Shown here: positions 49,600-57,198 of the stretch, in pieces
How the letters are laid out: every line of letters begins with the position of its first letter
Numbering within the stretch: position 1 is the stretch's first letter
NCBI RefSeq assembly: GCF_900116765.1
Contig: NZ_UETC01000003.1
Span: 248,001-312,000 of the forward strand
Direction: 5' to 3'
DNA: 64,000 nucleotides
Source: Jannaschia seohaensis
GTDB lineage: Bacteria; Pseudomonadota; Alphaproteobacteria; Rhodobacterales; Rhodobacteraceae
The notes under the pieces: model-generated
What the model was told of the DNA's origin: nothing
Seen by the model: only the letters and a program-made list of their open reading frames with translations
The model's database searches: none
Position numbers and translations under genes: made by a program

Positions 49600-49905
49600 T
49601 CAAAGCGGCGCGGCGCGCAGCGCGTCGGCGCGGCGGCGTAGATCGGCCCCGCGCGCCTCCAGGGTCGGGCCGGGCAGCGGGGCGGCGCCCGCGACGGCCT
49701 GGCGCAACCGCGCGGCACGCGCGGTCAGTTCCACTTCGGCGGACTGGGCGCGGACGGGCGCGTCGCGCGCGGCAAGGACCGGCCCGGTCGGGATCAATCG
49801 CGGCGCCGGAGCGGCGCGCGCCGCCTCCGAGATGCTGCCCTCGACGGATGGCAGCTCCGCCGCGCAGGCGGCGAGCAGGGGCAAAAGGAAAAGAGCACGA
49901 TACAT
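49600..49905 (-). CDS. Small predicted lipoprotein
   Basis: A 101-residue exported protein. The N-terminus MYRALFLLPLLAACAAE is a lipoprotein signal with lipobox LAAC near residue 15. The mature part is Ala/Arg/Pro-rich and helical (LTARAARLRQAVAG, EARGADLRRRADALR), with no recognised domain. It starts at 49905 by the signal peptide; the frame open to 49971 adds residues that break the signal. It is divergent from the TetR gene, whose putative operator lies in the 74-nt gap, so it may be under that regulator. It ends 66 nt before hom. Confidence 0.65.
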   Translation of the reverse strand: MYRALFLLPLLAACAAELPSVEGSISEAARAAPAPRLIPTGPVLAARDAPVRAQSAEVELTARAARLRQAVAGAAPLPGPTLEARGADLRRRADALRAAPL

Positions 49906-49952
49906 CGCCTGGACCGTAGGCGCGGCGCGAGGCCCCGGCAAGCCTTGGAATT

Positions 49953-49964
49953 GAACGCTCGTTC
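49953..49964. promoter_or_regulatory. Inverted repeat, putative TetR operator
   Basis: GAACG-CT-CGTTC, 5-bp arms around a 2-nt centre, 15 nt before the TetR ATG and 47 nt before the lipoprotein ATG. The placement fits an autoregulatory TetR-family operator in a divergent promoter. Confidence 0.5.
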
Positions 49965-49979
49965 GGTTCATATCCCCCC

Positions 49980-50591
49980 ATGGCGAGACCCAGCGGATCC
50001 GATGCCGGCGTGACCGGCCCGCGTGTGCGCGACGCGGCCGAACGGCTGTTCGCGGCCCATGGCTATGCGGCCGTCTCCATGCGAGCGATCGCCGCCGAGG
50101 TGGGGATCGGCGCCGGAGCGCTCTATCACTACACGCCGGACAAGCAGACGCTGCTCTTTCAACTGATGCGGGCCCATCTAGAAGAGGTGATCGCGGCCTG
50201 GGCCGAGACCGATCCCAAGGGCGCGCCGGCGGACCGGCTCGACGCGTTCGCGCGGTTCCACATCCAGTTCCACCTCGACCGCCCCGAAGCGGTCTTCATC
50301 GCCTATATGGAACTGCGCGCGCTGGAGCCGGACAACTTCGCCGTGATCGAAACGCTGCGCCGCCGCTACGAAGCGATCCTCCGGGACATCCTCGCCGCCG
50401 GTGTGGCCGCCGGCGAGATGCAGGTCGCCGACGTGCCCCTGGCGGCGAATGCGCTGATCGCGATGCTGACCGGCGTGACCACTTGGTATCGCGAGGGCGG
50501 ACGGCTGGAGCGCGGGGAAGTCGAGACGCTCTATGCGCAGATGGCGCTCGGCGCGGTCGGGGCCCAAAAGTCTTCCGCGAAGACTTTTTGA
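49980..50591 (+). CDS. TetR family transcriptional regulator
   Basis: A 203-residue repressor. The N-terminal HTH is textbook: VRDAAERLFAAHGYAAVSMRAIAAEVGIGAGALYHY in two segments, residues 15-50, with the recognition helix ending ALYHYTPDKQTLLF. The ligand-binding part carries a C-terminal TetR_C-like region (FHIQFHLDRPEAVFIAYMEL, ANALIAMLTGVTTWY). In relatives the ligand is often an acyl-CoA, but that is not readable here. The last eight codons form one arm and loop of a terminator-like hairpin, so the coding end and the RNA structure overlap. It probably regulates itself and the divergent lipoprotein through the inverted repeat at 49953. Confidence 0.85.
   Translation: MARPSGSDAGVTGPRVRDAAERLFAAHGYAAVSMRAIAAEVGIGAGALYHYTPDKQTLLFQLMRAHLEEVIAAWAETDPKGAPADRLDAFARFHIQFHLDRPEAVFIAYMELRALEPDNFAVIETLRRRYEAILRDILAAGVAAGEMQVADVPLAANALIAMLTGVTTWYREGGRLERGEVETLYAQMALGAVGAQKSSAKTF
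50566..50588 (+). terminator. Hairpin overlapping the end of the TetR gene
   Basis: AAAAGTCTTC-CGC-GAAGACTTTT: a perfect 10-bp stem with a 3-nt loop, ending in a T-run, inside the last codons of the TetR gene. It is the first of two related stems and has an A-run on the other strand, so it can act for both tetR and efp. Confidence 0.65.
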
Positions 50592-50615
50592 AAGACTTTT
50601 CGTGGAAAAGTCTTT
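50591..50615. terminator. Second, related hairpin between tetR and efp
   Basis: AAAGACTTTTC-GTG-GAAAAGTCTTT: a perfect 11-bp stem, starting 2 nt after the first. On the minus strand it is followed, after the efp stop, by the first stem and its T-run. Its arms repeat the AAAAGTCTT core of the first hairpin. Confidence 0.65.
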
Positions 50616-50625
50616 GCCCGCTCGG

Positions 50626-51189
50626 TCACGCGCGCTCGGAATACTCCATGGTCTCGGTGTTGACGACGACGTCCTCGTCCTGCCCCACGAAGGGTGGCAC
50701 CGTGATGCGCACGCCGTTGTCGAGCAGCGCCGGTTTGAAGGAGTTCGCGGCGGTCTGTCCCTTCACCACCGGCTCGGTCTCGACGACCTTGCAGGTGACC
50801 TTTTGGGGCAGCGTCGCGTTCAGCGCCTCGTCCTCGTAATACTCGATCTGGACCATCATCCCGTCCTGCAGGAAGGGGCGCCGCTCGCCCAGGATCTCGG
50901 CATCGAGTTCGACTTGCTCGTAGGTCTCGGTATCCATGAAGACGAGCTTGCCGTCGCTTTCGTAAAGAAACTGCTGGTCCTTCTGCTCGAGGCGAACGCG
51001 CTCGACCTTGTCGGCGGAGCGGAACCGCTCGTTCAGCTTGGAACCGTTCCGCAGGTTCCGGAGTTCTACCTGGGCGAAGGCGCCGCCCTTACCGGGCTTC
51101 ACATGTTCGACCTTGACCGCGGACCAAAGGTGGCCGTCATGCTCCAGCACGTTGCCGGGGCGGATTTCGTTGCCGTTTATCTTGGGCAT
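50626..51189 (-). CDS. efp: Elongation factor P
   Basis: Relieves ribosome stalling at consecutive prolines. The 187 residues have three OB-like domains: a KOW-type N-terminus with [20 protein letters not shown] and [20 protein letters not shown], where the Lys at the GK tip (about residue 34) is the site modified by EpmA in species that have it; the middle domain ([13 protein letters not shown]); and a C-terminal domain ([19 protein letters not shown]). The ATG at 51189 is the family start. It converges with tetR over two related hairpins and is divergent from the gene at 51528. Confidence 0.96.
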   Translation of the reverse strand: MPKINGNEIRPGNVLEHDGHLWSAVKVEHVKPGKGGAFAQVELRNLRNGSKLNERFRSADKVERVRLEQKDQQFLYESDGKLVFMDTETYEQVELDAEILGERRPFLQDGMMVQIEYYEDEALNATLPQKVTCKVVETEPVVKGQTAANSFKPALLDNGVRITVPPFVGQDEDVVVNTETMEYSERA

Positions 51190-51527
51190 GTCGAGCGGAC
51201 TCCGAGGGAGGACTGGGTTTGGGCGGGGATTACGGCCCAGCGCATCCCGCCGCAAGCACGCGGTTTGGGCGGGCCGGATGGTTAAGCGCAGAACGCCGGC
51301 CGGCTCAAGGTGCCAAATGCGGCAAAAAGGTGACAAAAGCTTGATCGCGAGACGTCGGCTCCCATATGTGGGCATCAGTCAAAAGAGAAACGGTAGGTTT
51401 GGTTCCACACTGCGAAGAGCTATGCGCTGGGTGCATGTGTGGTATGTCAAATTATCATGGCGATCTGGCGGTCAGGTCTGATAGGCGAACCCACCGGGAC
51501 GAGAGAGAAACTACGTAGGAGTACGGG
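51190..51527. other. Divergent promoter region efp / 51528 gene, no gene
   Basis: The 338 nt hold no supported ORF. The stretch is AT-richer than its surroundings (around 51290-51470), as expected for two divergent promoters. A GTAGGAG ribosome site precedes the ATG at 51528. Confidence 0.6.
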
Positions 51528-51851
51528 ATGACCGATTTTGTCGATGCGACAGCGTTCAACTTCGAACAGGGGCAACGCGCGCGCAAGCTGTTCGCGGCCG
51601 TTGTTCTCGCCGCGCTCGACGATGCCATCTCGGATGACAAGAAGTACGGGAACGGCCCCGAGCAGATCGCGCGCTGGGCGCGGTCGCGCGACGGGCGTGA
51701 AGTCTTGTCGTGCGCTGGGATCGACCCGAACGAACGTGTCGTTGCCGGTCTGATGGAATTCGTCGGGCGCGGTGTGCGGACGTCTGTCGCGCTGTCGCGC
51801 GAGGAGAGCGAGCGTCGTCAGGCTGCGGAGTTGGCGGCGGAAGCGGCCTAA
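51528..51851 (+). CDS. Small conserved protein of unknown function
   Basis: A 107-residue soluble protein. It is helical throughout, with FNFEQGQRARKLFAAVVLAA, LDDAISDDKKYGNGPEQIAR and RVVAGLMEFVGRGVRTSVAL, and no signal peptide, membrane segment or known motif. It looks like a small Rhodobacteraceae-specific family (possibly DUF6280; recalled, not checked). A GTAGGAG ribosome site lies 7 nt upstream, and a strong terminator follows 15 nt after the stop, so it is a monocistronic unit, which suggests a regulated single protein rather than an operon subunit. Confidence 0.72.
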   Translation: MTDFVDATAFNFEQGQRARKLFAAVVLAALDDAISDDKKYGNGPEQIARWARSRDGREVLSCAGIDPNERVVAGLMEFVGRGVRTSVALSREESERRQAAELAAEAA

Positions 51852-51866
51852 TCTCGACACAACAGG

Positions 51867-51905
51867 AAAAAGGCGCCGTGACCGAGTTCGGTCCGGCGCC
51901 TTTTT
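51867..51905. terminator. Strong bidirectional intrinsic terminator
   Basis: AAAAAGGCGCCG pairs with CGGCGCCTTTTT, and an inner GACCGA/TCGGTC stem fits inside with only a short loop. A-run on one side and T-run on the other serve both the rightward small gene and the leftward PopZ-like operon. Confidence 0.92.
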
Positions 51906-51962
51906 CATGCCTTCGGATATCTGGGCCGCGCCGACCTGACGCGGGCGGGGCGCCGGGACGCG

Positions 51963-52481
51963 TCAGTCGAACTCTTCGCCCGACATGATTTGGCGCAGCT
52001 CGCGGCGGACCAGCTTGCGGACGTTCCGCGTAATTCGCTCCCCCAAGGCCCCTGCCAGTTCCTGACGCACGATCTCGGCGATGAGATCCCGCAGGGCGTC
52101 GTCCGATTGGATCGCCTCGGAGAGGTCTGACAGATCGACGAAGTCATCCCCGTTCGGGTCCGGCGCGTCGTCTTCATCCTCCGATTCGGGCCGCTCGGAC
52201 GCAGCCTGTTTGGTCCTGTCCAGGACCACGGGGGCGGGCGCTTCGTCTTCGACCGGATGGGGCGCCGCCTGCGCGATCGCCTGGGCGGGCTCCGGCTCTG
52301 GCTCTCGCAGTTCGGCGATCGTCTGGAACGGATCGTCCGGGTCGGTCACGCGCTGCGCCTGTTCGAGGACCAGCGCCTGGGATGAGGCCGTCGCCGCCGC
52401 GTTCACGGCTGGGCGCACTTCGCTGGCGACGAGGCGCCGGATCGACGAAAGAACATCCTCGATATCGTTGCGCTGCGCCAT
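51963..52481 (-). CDS. PopZ-like (DUF2497-like) polar organising protein candidate
   Basis: A 172-residue acidic protein with three parts. An N-terminal helix (IEDVLSSIRRLVAS, residues 7-20) resembles the EEILASIRRII helix of PopZ. A Pro/Glu/Asp-rich disordered middle occupies about residues 25-115. The C-terminal helices (ALRDLIAEIVRQELAGALGE, RNVRKLVRRELRQIM) are in the place of the PopZ oligomerisation region. Order and composition match PopZ, which clusters at cell poles and anchors the chromosome origin in Caulobacter. Context agrees: popZ lies after pcm and tolC in several alphaproteobacteria as I recall, followed by valS, which is absent here. Sequence identity appears low, so this is a candidate, not a proven orthologue. 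Confidence 0.6.
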   Translation of the reverse strand: MAQRNDIEDVLSSIRRLVASEVRPAVNAAATASSQALVLEQAQRVTDPDDPFQTIAELREPEPEPAQAIAQAAPHPVEDEAPAPVVLDRTKQAASERPESEDEDDAPDPNGDDFVDLSDLSEAIQSDDALRDLIAEIVRQELAGALGERITRNVRKLVRRELRQIMSGEEFD

Positions 52482-52546
52482 CTCACATATCCTTGGTTGC
52501 CCGTCGCGGTCTTTTTAGCACAAGGGGCGGGGAACCGCCAAAGCGT

Positions 52547-53953
52547 TCACTCGCGCCCGAAGCGCCGGAGCACGCTGTCGAGCCGTCCCCCTTGTGGCGA
52601 AGGTGAAATTGCGGGCGCAGTGGAGACCTGGTTGTAGTAGGCGGAGGGATCGTAGCGCTCCACGCTGAGTCCGAGATGATCGGTCGTCATCAGACCCATG
52701 GCCGCGAGAACCTGGTAGACTGCCAGTTGCGCGTCGATCTCGGCCTGAAGCGCGGAGGTCCGCGCATCGAGCAGTTCCTGCTCCGCGTCGAGCACATCCA
52801 GCGTCGTTCGGGCGCCGAGCAGCGCCTCCTCCCGGAAGCCCTCGAAGGCGAGTTGTGCGGAGCGCACCTGCTGCTGCGATGCGGTGATCTGCGCACGCGC
52901 GATCTGTAGGAGGGCCCAGGCCTGTCCGACGCCGTCGGTCACGGTGCGGGCGTCGGCGGTCAGCGCGCTGCGCGCGGCCTGTGCGTTCGCGATGGCGCGG
53001 CGGTTCAGCGCGGAGAGCCGACCGCCATTGTAGATCGGGACCGAGCCGGTGATCGAGGCCGACAGGCTCGGATCGCCGCCGATATTGCGCGACGTGCCCA
53101 ACGTGCCCCGGAAGGCGATCGAAGGCAGGCGATCGGCTTCGGCCGCGTTGGCGATCAGGTCGGCCGCCGTGACGTCATGCTGCGCGGCGGTGATCAGCGG
53201 GTGGATCTGCAGCGCGATGGCCTTGGCCTGCGCCAGCGAGGGCGGCAATTCGGGCGAGGCGGGAGGCTGGTCGAGGCTGCCGGAAGGGAAAGCGCCGGTG
53301 ATCAGACGATAGGTCTCGCGCTGGATATCGACCTGTCCGCGAGCATTCGCCAGCAGCGATTGCGCGGCGGCGAGACGCGCTTCGGCGATGGTGACATCGG
53401 TCCGGGTCACTTCGCCGACCTCGAACCGATCCTCCGCGGCGCGCAATTGCTCGTTGAGCAGCCGCAGGTTCGATTCGCGCAGATCCACGTTCCGCGTGGC
53501 CTGGAGCAAGTTGAGATAGGCCTGCGCCGCCTGAAGCAGCAATTGCTGCTCTTGTTGGATCAGACGGTAGCGTCCGGCCAGAACCGCCTCTTTCGCGGCG
53601 CCCAGACGGAACAGGCGCTGGCCGCCATCGAGCAGCGTGTAGTCCAGGATCAGCGAGAGGGACGAACTGGTGACGTTGGGAGCCGAGCCGCCATTAAGCG
53701 TGCGCGACAGGTTCACCTGCCCGTTGATGGCGGGCCGCAGGGCGGCGGTCGCGACGGCCACGTCCTCGTCGAGGGTGCGCAGCAGCAGGCGCTGTTGCTC
53801 CAGAAGCGGAGAGGTGCGGTAGGTCTGCACGAAGGCGTCGGCCAGGCTTTCGGCCCAGACGCTCGTCGCTGTCAGCGCCGAGAGGGCAACGCCCGCCATC
53901 CAGGCGCGCAAAAGCTTTGCCTTGCGCCGCTTGGGTCGGTTCCATGCCTGCAT
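52547..53953 (-). CDS. tolC: TolC family outer-membrane channel protein
   Basis: Outer-membrane exit duct for type I secretion and multidrug efflux. The 468 residues have a signal peptide (AGVALSALTATSVWAESLAD, cleavage near VWA-ES) and two OEP repeats of long amphipathic helices: SLADAFVQTYRTSPLLEQQR at about residue 35 and LAQAKAIALQIHPLITAAQH at about 240, each followed by coiled helices such as ATRNVDLRESNLRLLNEQL. The ATG at 53953 is chosen for GGGAG 7 nt upstream; 53971 is an alternative. pcm lies 77 nt upstream and the PopZ-like gene 65 nt downstream, all in one direction. Confidence 0.93.
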   Translation of the reverse strand: MQAWNRPKRRKAKLLRAWMAGVALSALTATSVWAESLADAFVQTYRTSPLLEQQRLLLRTLDEDVAVATAALRPAINGQVNLSRTLNGGSAPNVTSSSLSLILDYTLLDGGQRLFRLGAAKEAVLAGRYRLIQQEQQLLLQAAQAYLNLLQATRNVDLRESNLRLLNEQLRAAEDRFEVGEVTRTDVTIAEARLAAAQSLLANARGQVDIQRETYRLITGAFPSGSLDQPPASPELPPSLAQAKAIALQIHPLITAAQHDVTAADLIANAAEADRLPSIAFRGTLGTSRNIGGDPSLSASITGSVPIYNGGRLSALNRRAIANAQAARSALTADARTVTDGVGQAWALLQIARAQITASQQQVRSAQLAFEGFREEALLGARTTLDVLDAEQELLDARTSALQAEIDAQLAVYQVLAAMGLMTTDHLGLSVERYDPSAYYNQVSTAPAISPSPQGGRLDSVLRRFGRE

Positions 53954-54030
53954 GTTTCTGCTCCCTCGCATGGGCTCTCGGGCCAGCTGCCGTCGGTTTT
54001 GGGGCCGCCCGGCCGGACGGCGCGTTCGGA

Positions 54031-54684
54031 TCAAAGCGTAAAGGCGCGCGCCGCCGTGAAGCCCGGCAGAACCGGCGCGGCCGCGTTGAAGGCAAAGCGC
54101 CACGCCACCCGGTCGCCGGACTTGTGGCCCACCCGGCACTCGCCCAGCGCGCCCTTCTGAAAGAGCGCCACCATGCGCCCATCTTCTTTGAGCTGGTCCG
54201 TCAATGCCGCGGGGATGGTCTCGACCCCGCCCTCGATCAAAATGACGTCGAAGGGCGCCGCCTTGGGCGCGCCCTCGGCCAGGGCGCCCGAGATGACGGC
54301 AGCGTTGTCGACACCCTGCGCGGCCAGCGTCGACTCGGCCTCGGAGACCATCGACGGGTCCTCTTCGACCATCACGACCGAGCCGGTCATGCGGGCCAGG
54401 ACCGCGGCCGAATAGCCATAGCCGCCACCGACGATCAGCACCTCGTCCTCGGCGACGAGATCGAGCGCGTCGAGCATCTTGGCGAAGGTCCGCGCCTCGG
54501 GCATCTCGCGGCCATCGCCCAGCGGCACCGGCGCGTCCATATAGGCCACGGGACGGGCCGCCATGGGAACGAATTCCTCTCGCGGAACGTCCAGCATCGC
54601 GGCGATGATCGGGAACTTGGTGACGTCCGACGGGCGGATCTGCGTGTCGACCATCATTGTGCGGAGCGGCTGTGACGCGGTCAT
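54031..54684 (-). CDS. pcm: Protein-L-isoaspartate O-methyltransferase family protein
   Basis: Methylates isoaspartyl residues to start their repair, using S-adenosylmethionine. The 217 residues start MTASQPLRTMMVDTQIRPSDV, then show motif I VLIVGGGYGYSAAVLARM near residue 85, the acidic motif VVMVEEDPSM and the post-motif APFDVILIEGGVETIPAAL. It is of the shorter alphaproteobacterial type whose N-terminus (DTQIRPSDV) differs from E. coli Pcm, so true substrate use is unproven. It starts the pcm-tolC-PopZ-like string. A perfect CtrA box lies 262 nt upstream. Confidence 0.85.
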   Translation of the reverse strand: MTASQPLRTMMVDTQIRPSDVTKFPIIAAMLDVPREEFVPMAARPVAYMDAPVPLGDGREMPEARTFAKMLDALDLVAEDEVLIVGGGYGYSAAVLARMTGSVVMVEEDPSMVSEAESTLAAQGVDNAAVISGALAEGAPKAAPFDVILIEGGVETIPAALTDQLKEDGRMVALFQKGALGECRVGHKSGDRVAWRFAFNAAAPVLPGFTAARAFTL

Positions 54685-55034
54685 GTGAAATCTGAACCTA
54701 TCGGTCTAGTTTCTAGTCATATTCAGATTGCACGACCCTGGCGCCCGCGCAACGTCTTATGAGCGATTGGTGGCCATTGGGCGACAGGTGCGGGCGCATC
54801 GACGACGGATCGGGCAAGAGCCGGCGAGGTGCAAGGAGCATCGCACCCCGCCGGCAAGGGGGCGCAGCCGGTGGTCCGGCCGCGGGGCGCAACGGCCGCC
54901 GAGAGGGGCGGCCTATCGCCATGGCGCAAGTTCTCGGACCGAGCGGTTAACCCTAGGTTAACGGCGCGACCCGTTCTCGGTTCCGCGAGGCGATTTCCCC
55001 GCCGCCCGCTCCGGGCAGACGCGCCGGGCCCCGG
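54685..55034. other. Intergenic region upstream of pcm, no supported gene
   Basis: The 350 nt between pcm and the ABC ATPase gene contain only short Arg/Gly/Ala-rich frames on either strand with no recognisable protein. The left 50 nt are AT-rich and probably hold the pcm promoter. A perfect CtrA box lies at 54947-54961. Confidence 0.6.
54947..54961. promoter_or_regulatory. Perfect CtrA box (TTAA-N7-TTAA)
   Basis: TTAA-CCCTAGG-TTAA, inside the inverted repeat GTTAACC-CTA-GGTTAAC (54946-54962). It is the only exact consensus CtrA site I found in the window, but it lies 262 nt from the nearest start (pcm), so its target is unclear. Confidence 0.6.
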
Positions 55035-57119
55035 TCACTCGGCGGCGTGGACGACGATGACCGGCTCCATCGCGGCAAGTTCCGCATCCGACAGGTGGCA
55101 CTTGATCTGATGGCCGCCTTCCAGGCGGCGCACCGGGGGCACCTCCTTTTCGCAAAGGCCGCCCGGCACCTTCTCTTTCCAGCGGCAGCGCGTTTGGAAC
55201 GGGCAGCCCGGGGGCGGGTTCATCGCCGAGGGAATGTCGCCCTCGAGCACGATATGCTTCTTCTGGACGCTGGTATCGGCGATTGGCACCGCGCTGAGCA
55301 GCGCCTCCGTGTAGGGATGGTAGGGCGGGGAGAAGACCTGATCGGTCGTCCCCAGTTCGACCACATGGCCGAGATACATGACCATGACCCGGTCGCTGAG
55401 ATAGCGGACGATCGACAGGTCGTGGGAGATGAAGAGAAGGGTGGTCTTCTGCTCCCGCTGGATCTCCATTAGCAGATCGGTCACGGCCGCCTGCACCGAG
55501 ACGTCCAGGGCCGAGACAGGCTCGTCCGCGACGACGATCTTCGCGTCGCCCGCAAAGGCCCGGGCGATCCCGACCCGCTGCTTCTGGCCCCCCGAGAGCT
55601 GCCGGGGCATCCGGTCGGCGAATTCGCGGGGCAGTTTCACGAGGTCGAGCAGTTGGAGCATCCGCTCGCGCCGCTCCGCGTCGTTGGCACCGTAGTCGAA
55701 CACCTCCAGCGCGCGGATGATCTGGCGGCCGACGGTCATCGACGGGTTCAGCGTGTCGAACGGGTTCTGGAACACCATCTGAATCTCGGCGACCTGCTTG
55801 GTGCCGCGTTTCTCGATCGGGGTCGACTGGATCTCCTTGTTGCCCATGGTGATCGTGCCATCGGTCGCCGTCTCCAGCCCCATCAGCACCTTGGCGAGCG
55901 TCGACTTGCCGCAACCCGACTCGCCCACGATGGCCAGCGTCTCGGATTCGCGCGCCTCGAAATCGAGCGTCTCGTTCGCCTTGACGACCTTCTCCTCGCC
56001 GCCGCCGAAGAGCGCGTTCGCGGCCACCTCGTAATACTTCTTGAGGTTGCCGACCTTCAGCACCGGGTCGCCGATCTCGCGCGATTTCGTTTCCGTCGCT
56101 GCGGCGATGGGCGCGTCCCAGTCGATCTCTTCGAACTTGACGCAGCGCGAGTGGTGGCCCGGGCCCGCGTCCCGCATCGGGATCACGCCCTGGTCGCAGC
56201 GGCCGGCCTCGAAGTAATCGCAGCGCGGGCCGAAATTGCAGCCCGGCGGCCGTTCATGGGGCAGGGGAAAGTTGCCCGGGATGGCGACGAGCGGCCGGGC
56301 GTTCTTGTCGGCGCCCGGCAGCGGGATCGAGCGGAACAGCGCCTGGGTATAGGGGTGGCGCATGCGGTCGAAGACCTCTTCGATCTTGCCGTCTTCCACC
56401 GCCTCGCCGGAATACATCACGCAGACCCGGTCGCAGGTCTCCAACACGAGGCCGAGATTGTGCGAGATGAACAGCATCGACGTGCCGTATTTCTTGCCGA
56501 GATCCTTCACCAGATCGACGATCCCCGCCTCGACCGTCACGTCGAGCGCCGTCGTCGGCTCGTCCAGGATCAAGAGCGCGGGCTTCGACATCAGCGCCAT
56601 GGCGATGACGATCCGCTGCTGCTGCCCGCCCGAGAGTTGGTGCGGGTAGCTGTCGAGCATCCGCTTCGGGTCCGGCAGCTTGACGTCGGTGACGACCTGG
56701 AGCGCGAGGTCGTAGGCCTCTTGCTCGGTGGCGTTGTCGTGCAGCAGGGGCACTTCCATCAGCTGCTTGCCGATCCGCATCGCCGGGTTCAGCGAGGCCA
56801 TCGGCTCCTGGTAGATCATCGCGATCTCGTTGCCGCGGATGTCGCGCAACTCCTCCTGGGACATCTCGCCCAGGTCGCGGCCCTTGAACTTGATGGAGCC
56901 GCCGACGATGGCGCCGTTCTTGCCGAGATCCTGCATCACGCCCAGCGCGACGGTGGATTTGCCGCAGCCCGACTCGCCCACGAGGCCCACGGCCTCGCCG
57001 GGCTCGACGCTGACGGAGAAGTCCATCACCGCGGGGATCTCACGCAGGCGCGTGAAGAAAGAGATCGAGAGCTTGTCGATCTCGAGGATGGGGCCCTGGT
57101 AGTCGGGGTTCTGCTTCAT
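55035..57119 (-). CDS. Fused dual ATP-binding subunit of a peptide-type ABC importer
   Basis: A 694-residue fusion of two Opp/Dpp ATPases, the equivalent of DppD plus DppF. First domain: Walker A GLVGESGCGKSTVALGV near residue 50, signature LSGGQQQRIVIAMAL, Walker B LLILDEPTTALD, and the Opp C-terminal Cys segment PPGCNFGPRCDYFEAGRC. Second domain: AIVGESGCGKSTLAKVLMG near residue 405, LSGGQKQRVGIARAFAGD, IVVADEPVSALD and PPGCPFQTRCRWKEK. The paired Cys motifs may bind a Fe-S cluster in relatives. It is the last gene of a leftward operon: binding protein, two permeases, ATPase. A family repeat lies between it and the second permease. Confidence 0.94.
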   Translation of the reverse strand: MKQNPDYQGPILEIDKLSISFFTRLREIPAVMDFSVSVEPGEAVGLVGESGCGKSTVALGVMQDLGKNGAIVGGSIKFKGRDLGEMSQEELRDIRGNEIAMIYQEPMASLNPAMRIGKQLMEVPLLHDNATEQEAYDLALQVVTDVKLPDPKRMLDSYPHQLSGGQQQRIVIAMALMSKPALLILDEPTTALDVTVEAGIVDLVKDLGKKYGTSMLFISHNLGLVLETCDRVCVMYSGEAVEDGKIEEVFDRMRHPYTQALFRSIPLPGADKNARPLVAIPGNFPLPHERPPGCNFGPRCDYFEAGRCDQGVIPMRDAGPGHHSRCVKFEEIDWDAPIAAATETKSREIGDPVLKVGNLKKYYEVAANALFGGGEEKVVKANETLDFEARESETLAIVGESGCGKSTLAKVLMGLETATDGTITMGNKEIQSTPIEKRGTKQVAEIQMVFQNPFDTLNPSMTVGRQIIRALEVFDYGANDAERRERMLQLLDLVKLPREFADRMPRQLSGGQKQRVGIARAFAGDAKIVVADEPVSALDVSVQAAVTDLLMEIQREQKTTLLFISHDLSIVRYLSDRVMVMYLGHVVELGTTDQVFSPPYHPYTEALLSAVPIADTSVQKKHIVLEGDIPSAMNPPPGCPFQTRCRWKEKVPGGLCEKEVPPVRRLEGGHQIKCHLSDAELAAMEPVIVVHAAE

Positions 57120-57148
57120 TCTGTGCGTCCCTCTTGTCGGAAAGCGCC

Positions 57149-57194
57149 GGGGGCTCTGCCCCCGGACCCCCGAGGTATTTTTGGCAAGATGAGG
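57149..57194 (+). repeat. Rhodobacteraceae-type intergenic repeat, copy 2
   Basis: GGGGGCTCTGCCCCCGGAC hairpin followed by CCCCCGAGGTATTTTTGGC and AAGATGAGG, in the 79-nt gap between the ABC permease and ATPase genes. It matches copy 3 (63521-63577) closely and copy 1 (28151-28196) more loosely. Confidence 0.8.
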
Positions 57195-57198
57195 ATGT

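Noticed and set aside
54713-54961. Short overlapping ORFs in the gap upstream of pcm
   Set aside because: They are Arg/Gly/Pro-rich frames on both strands, typical of high-G+C non-coding DNA, with no ribosome site or recognisable family.
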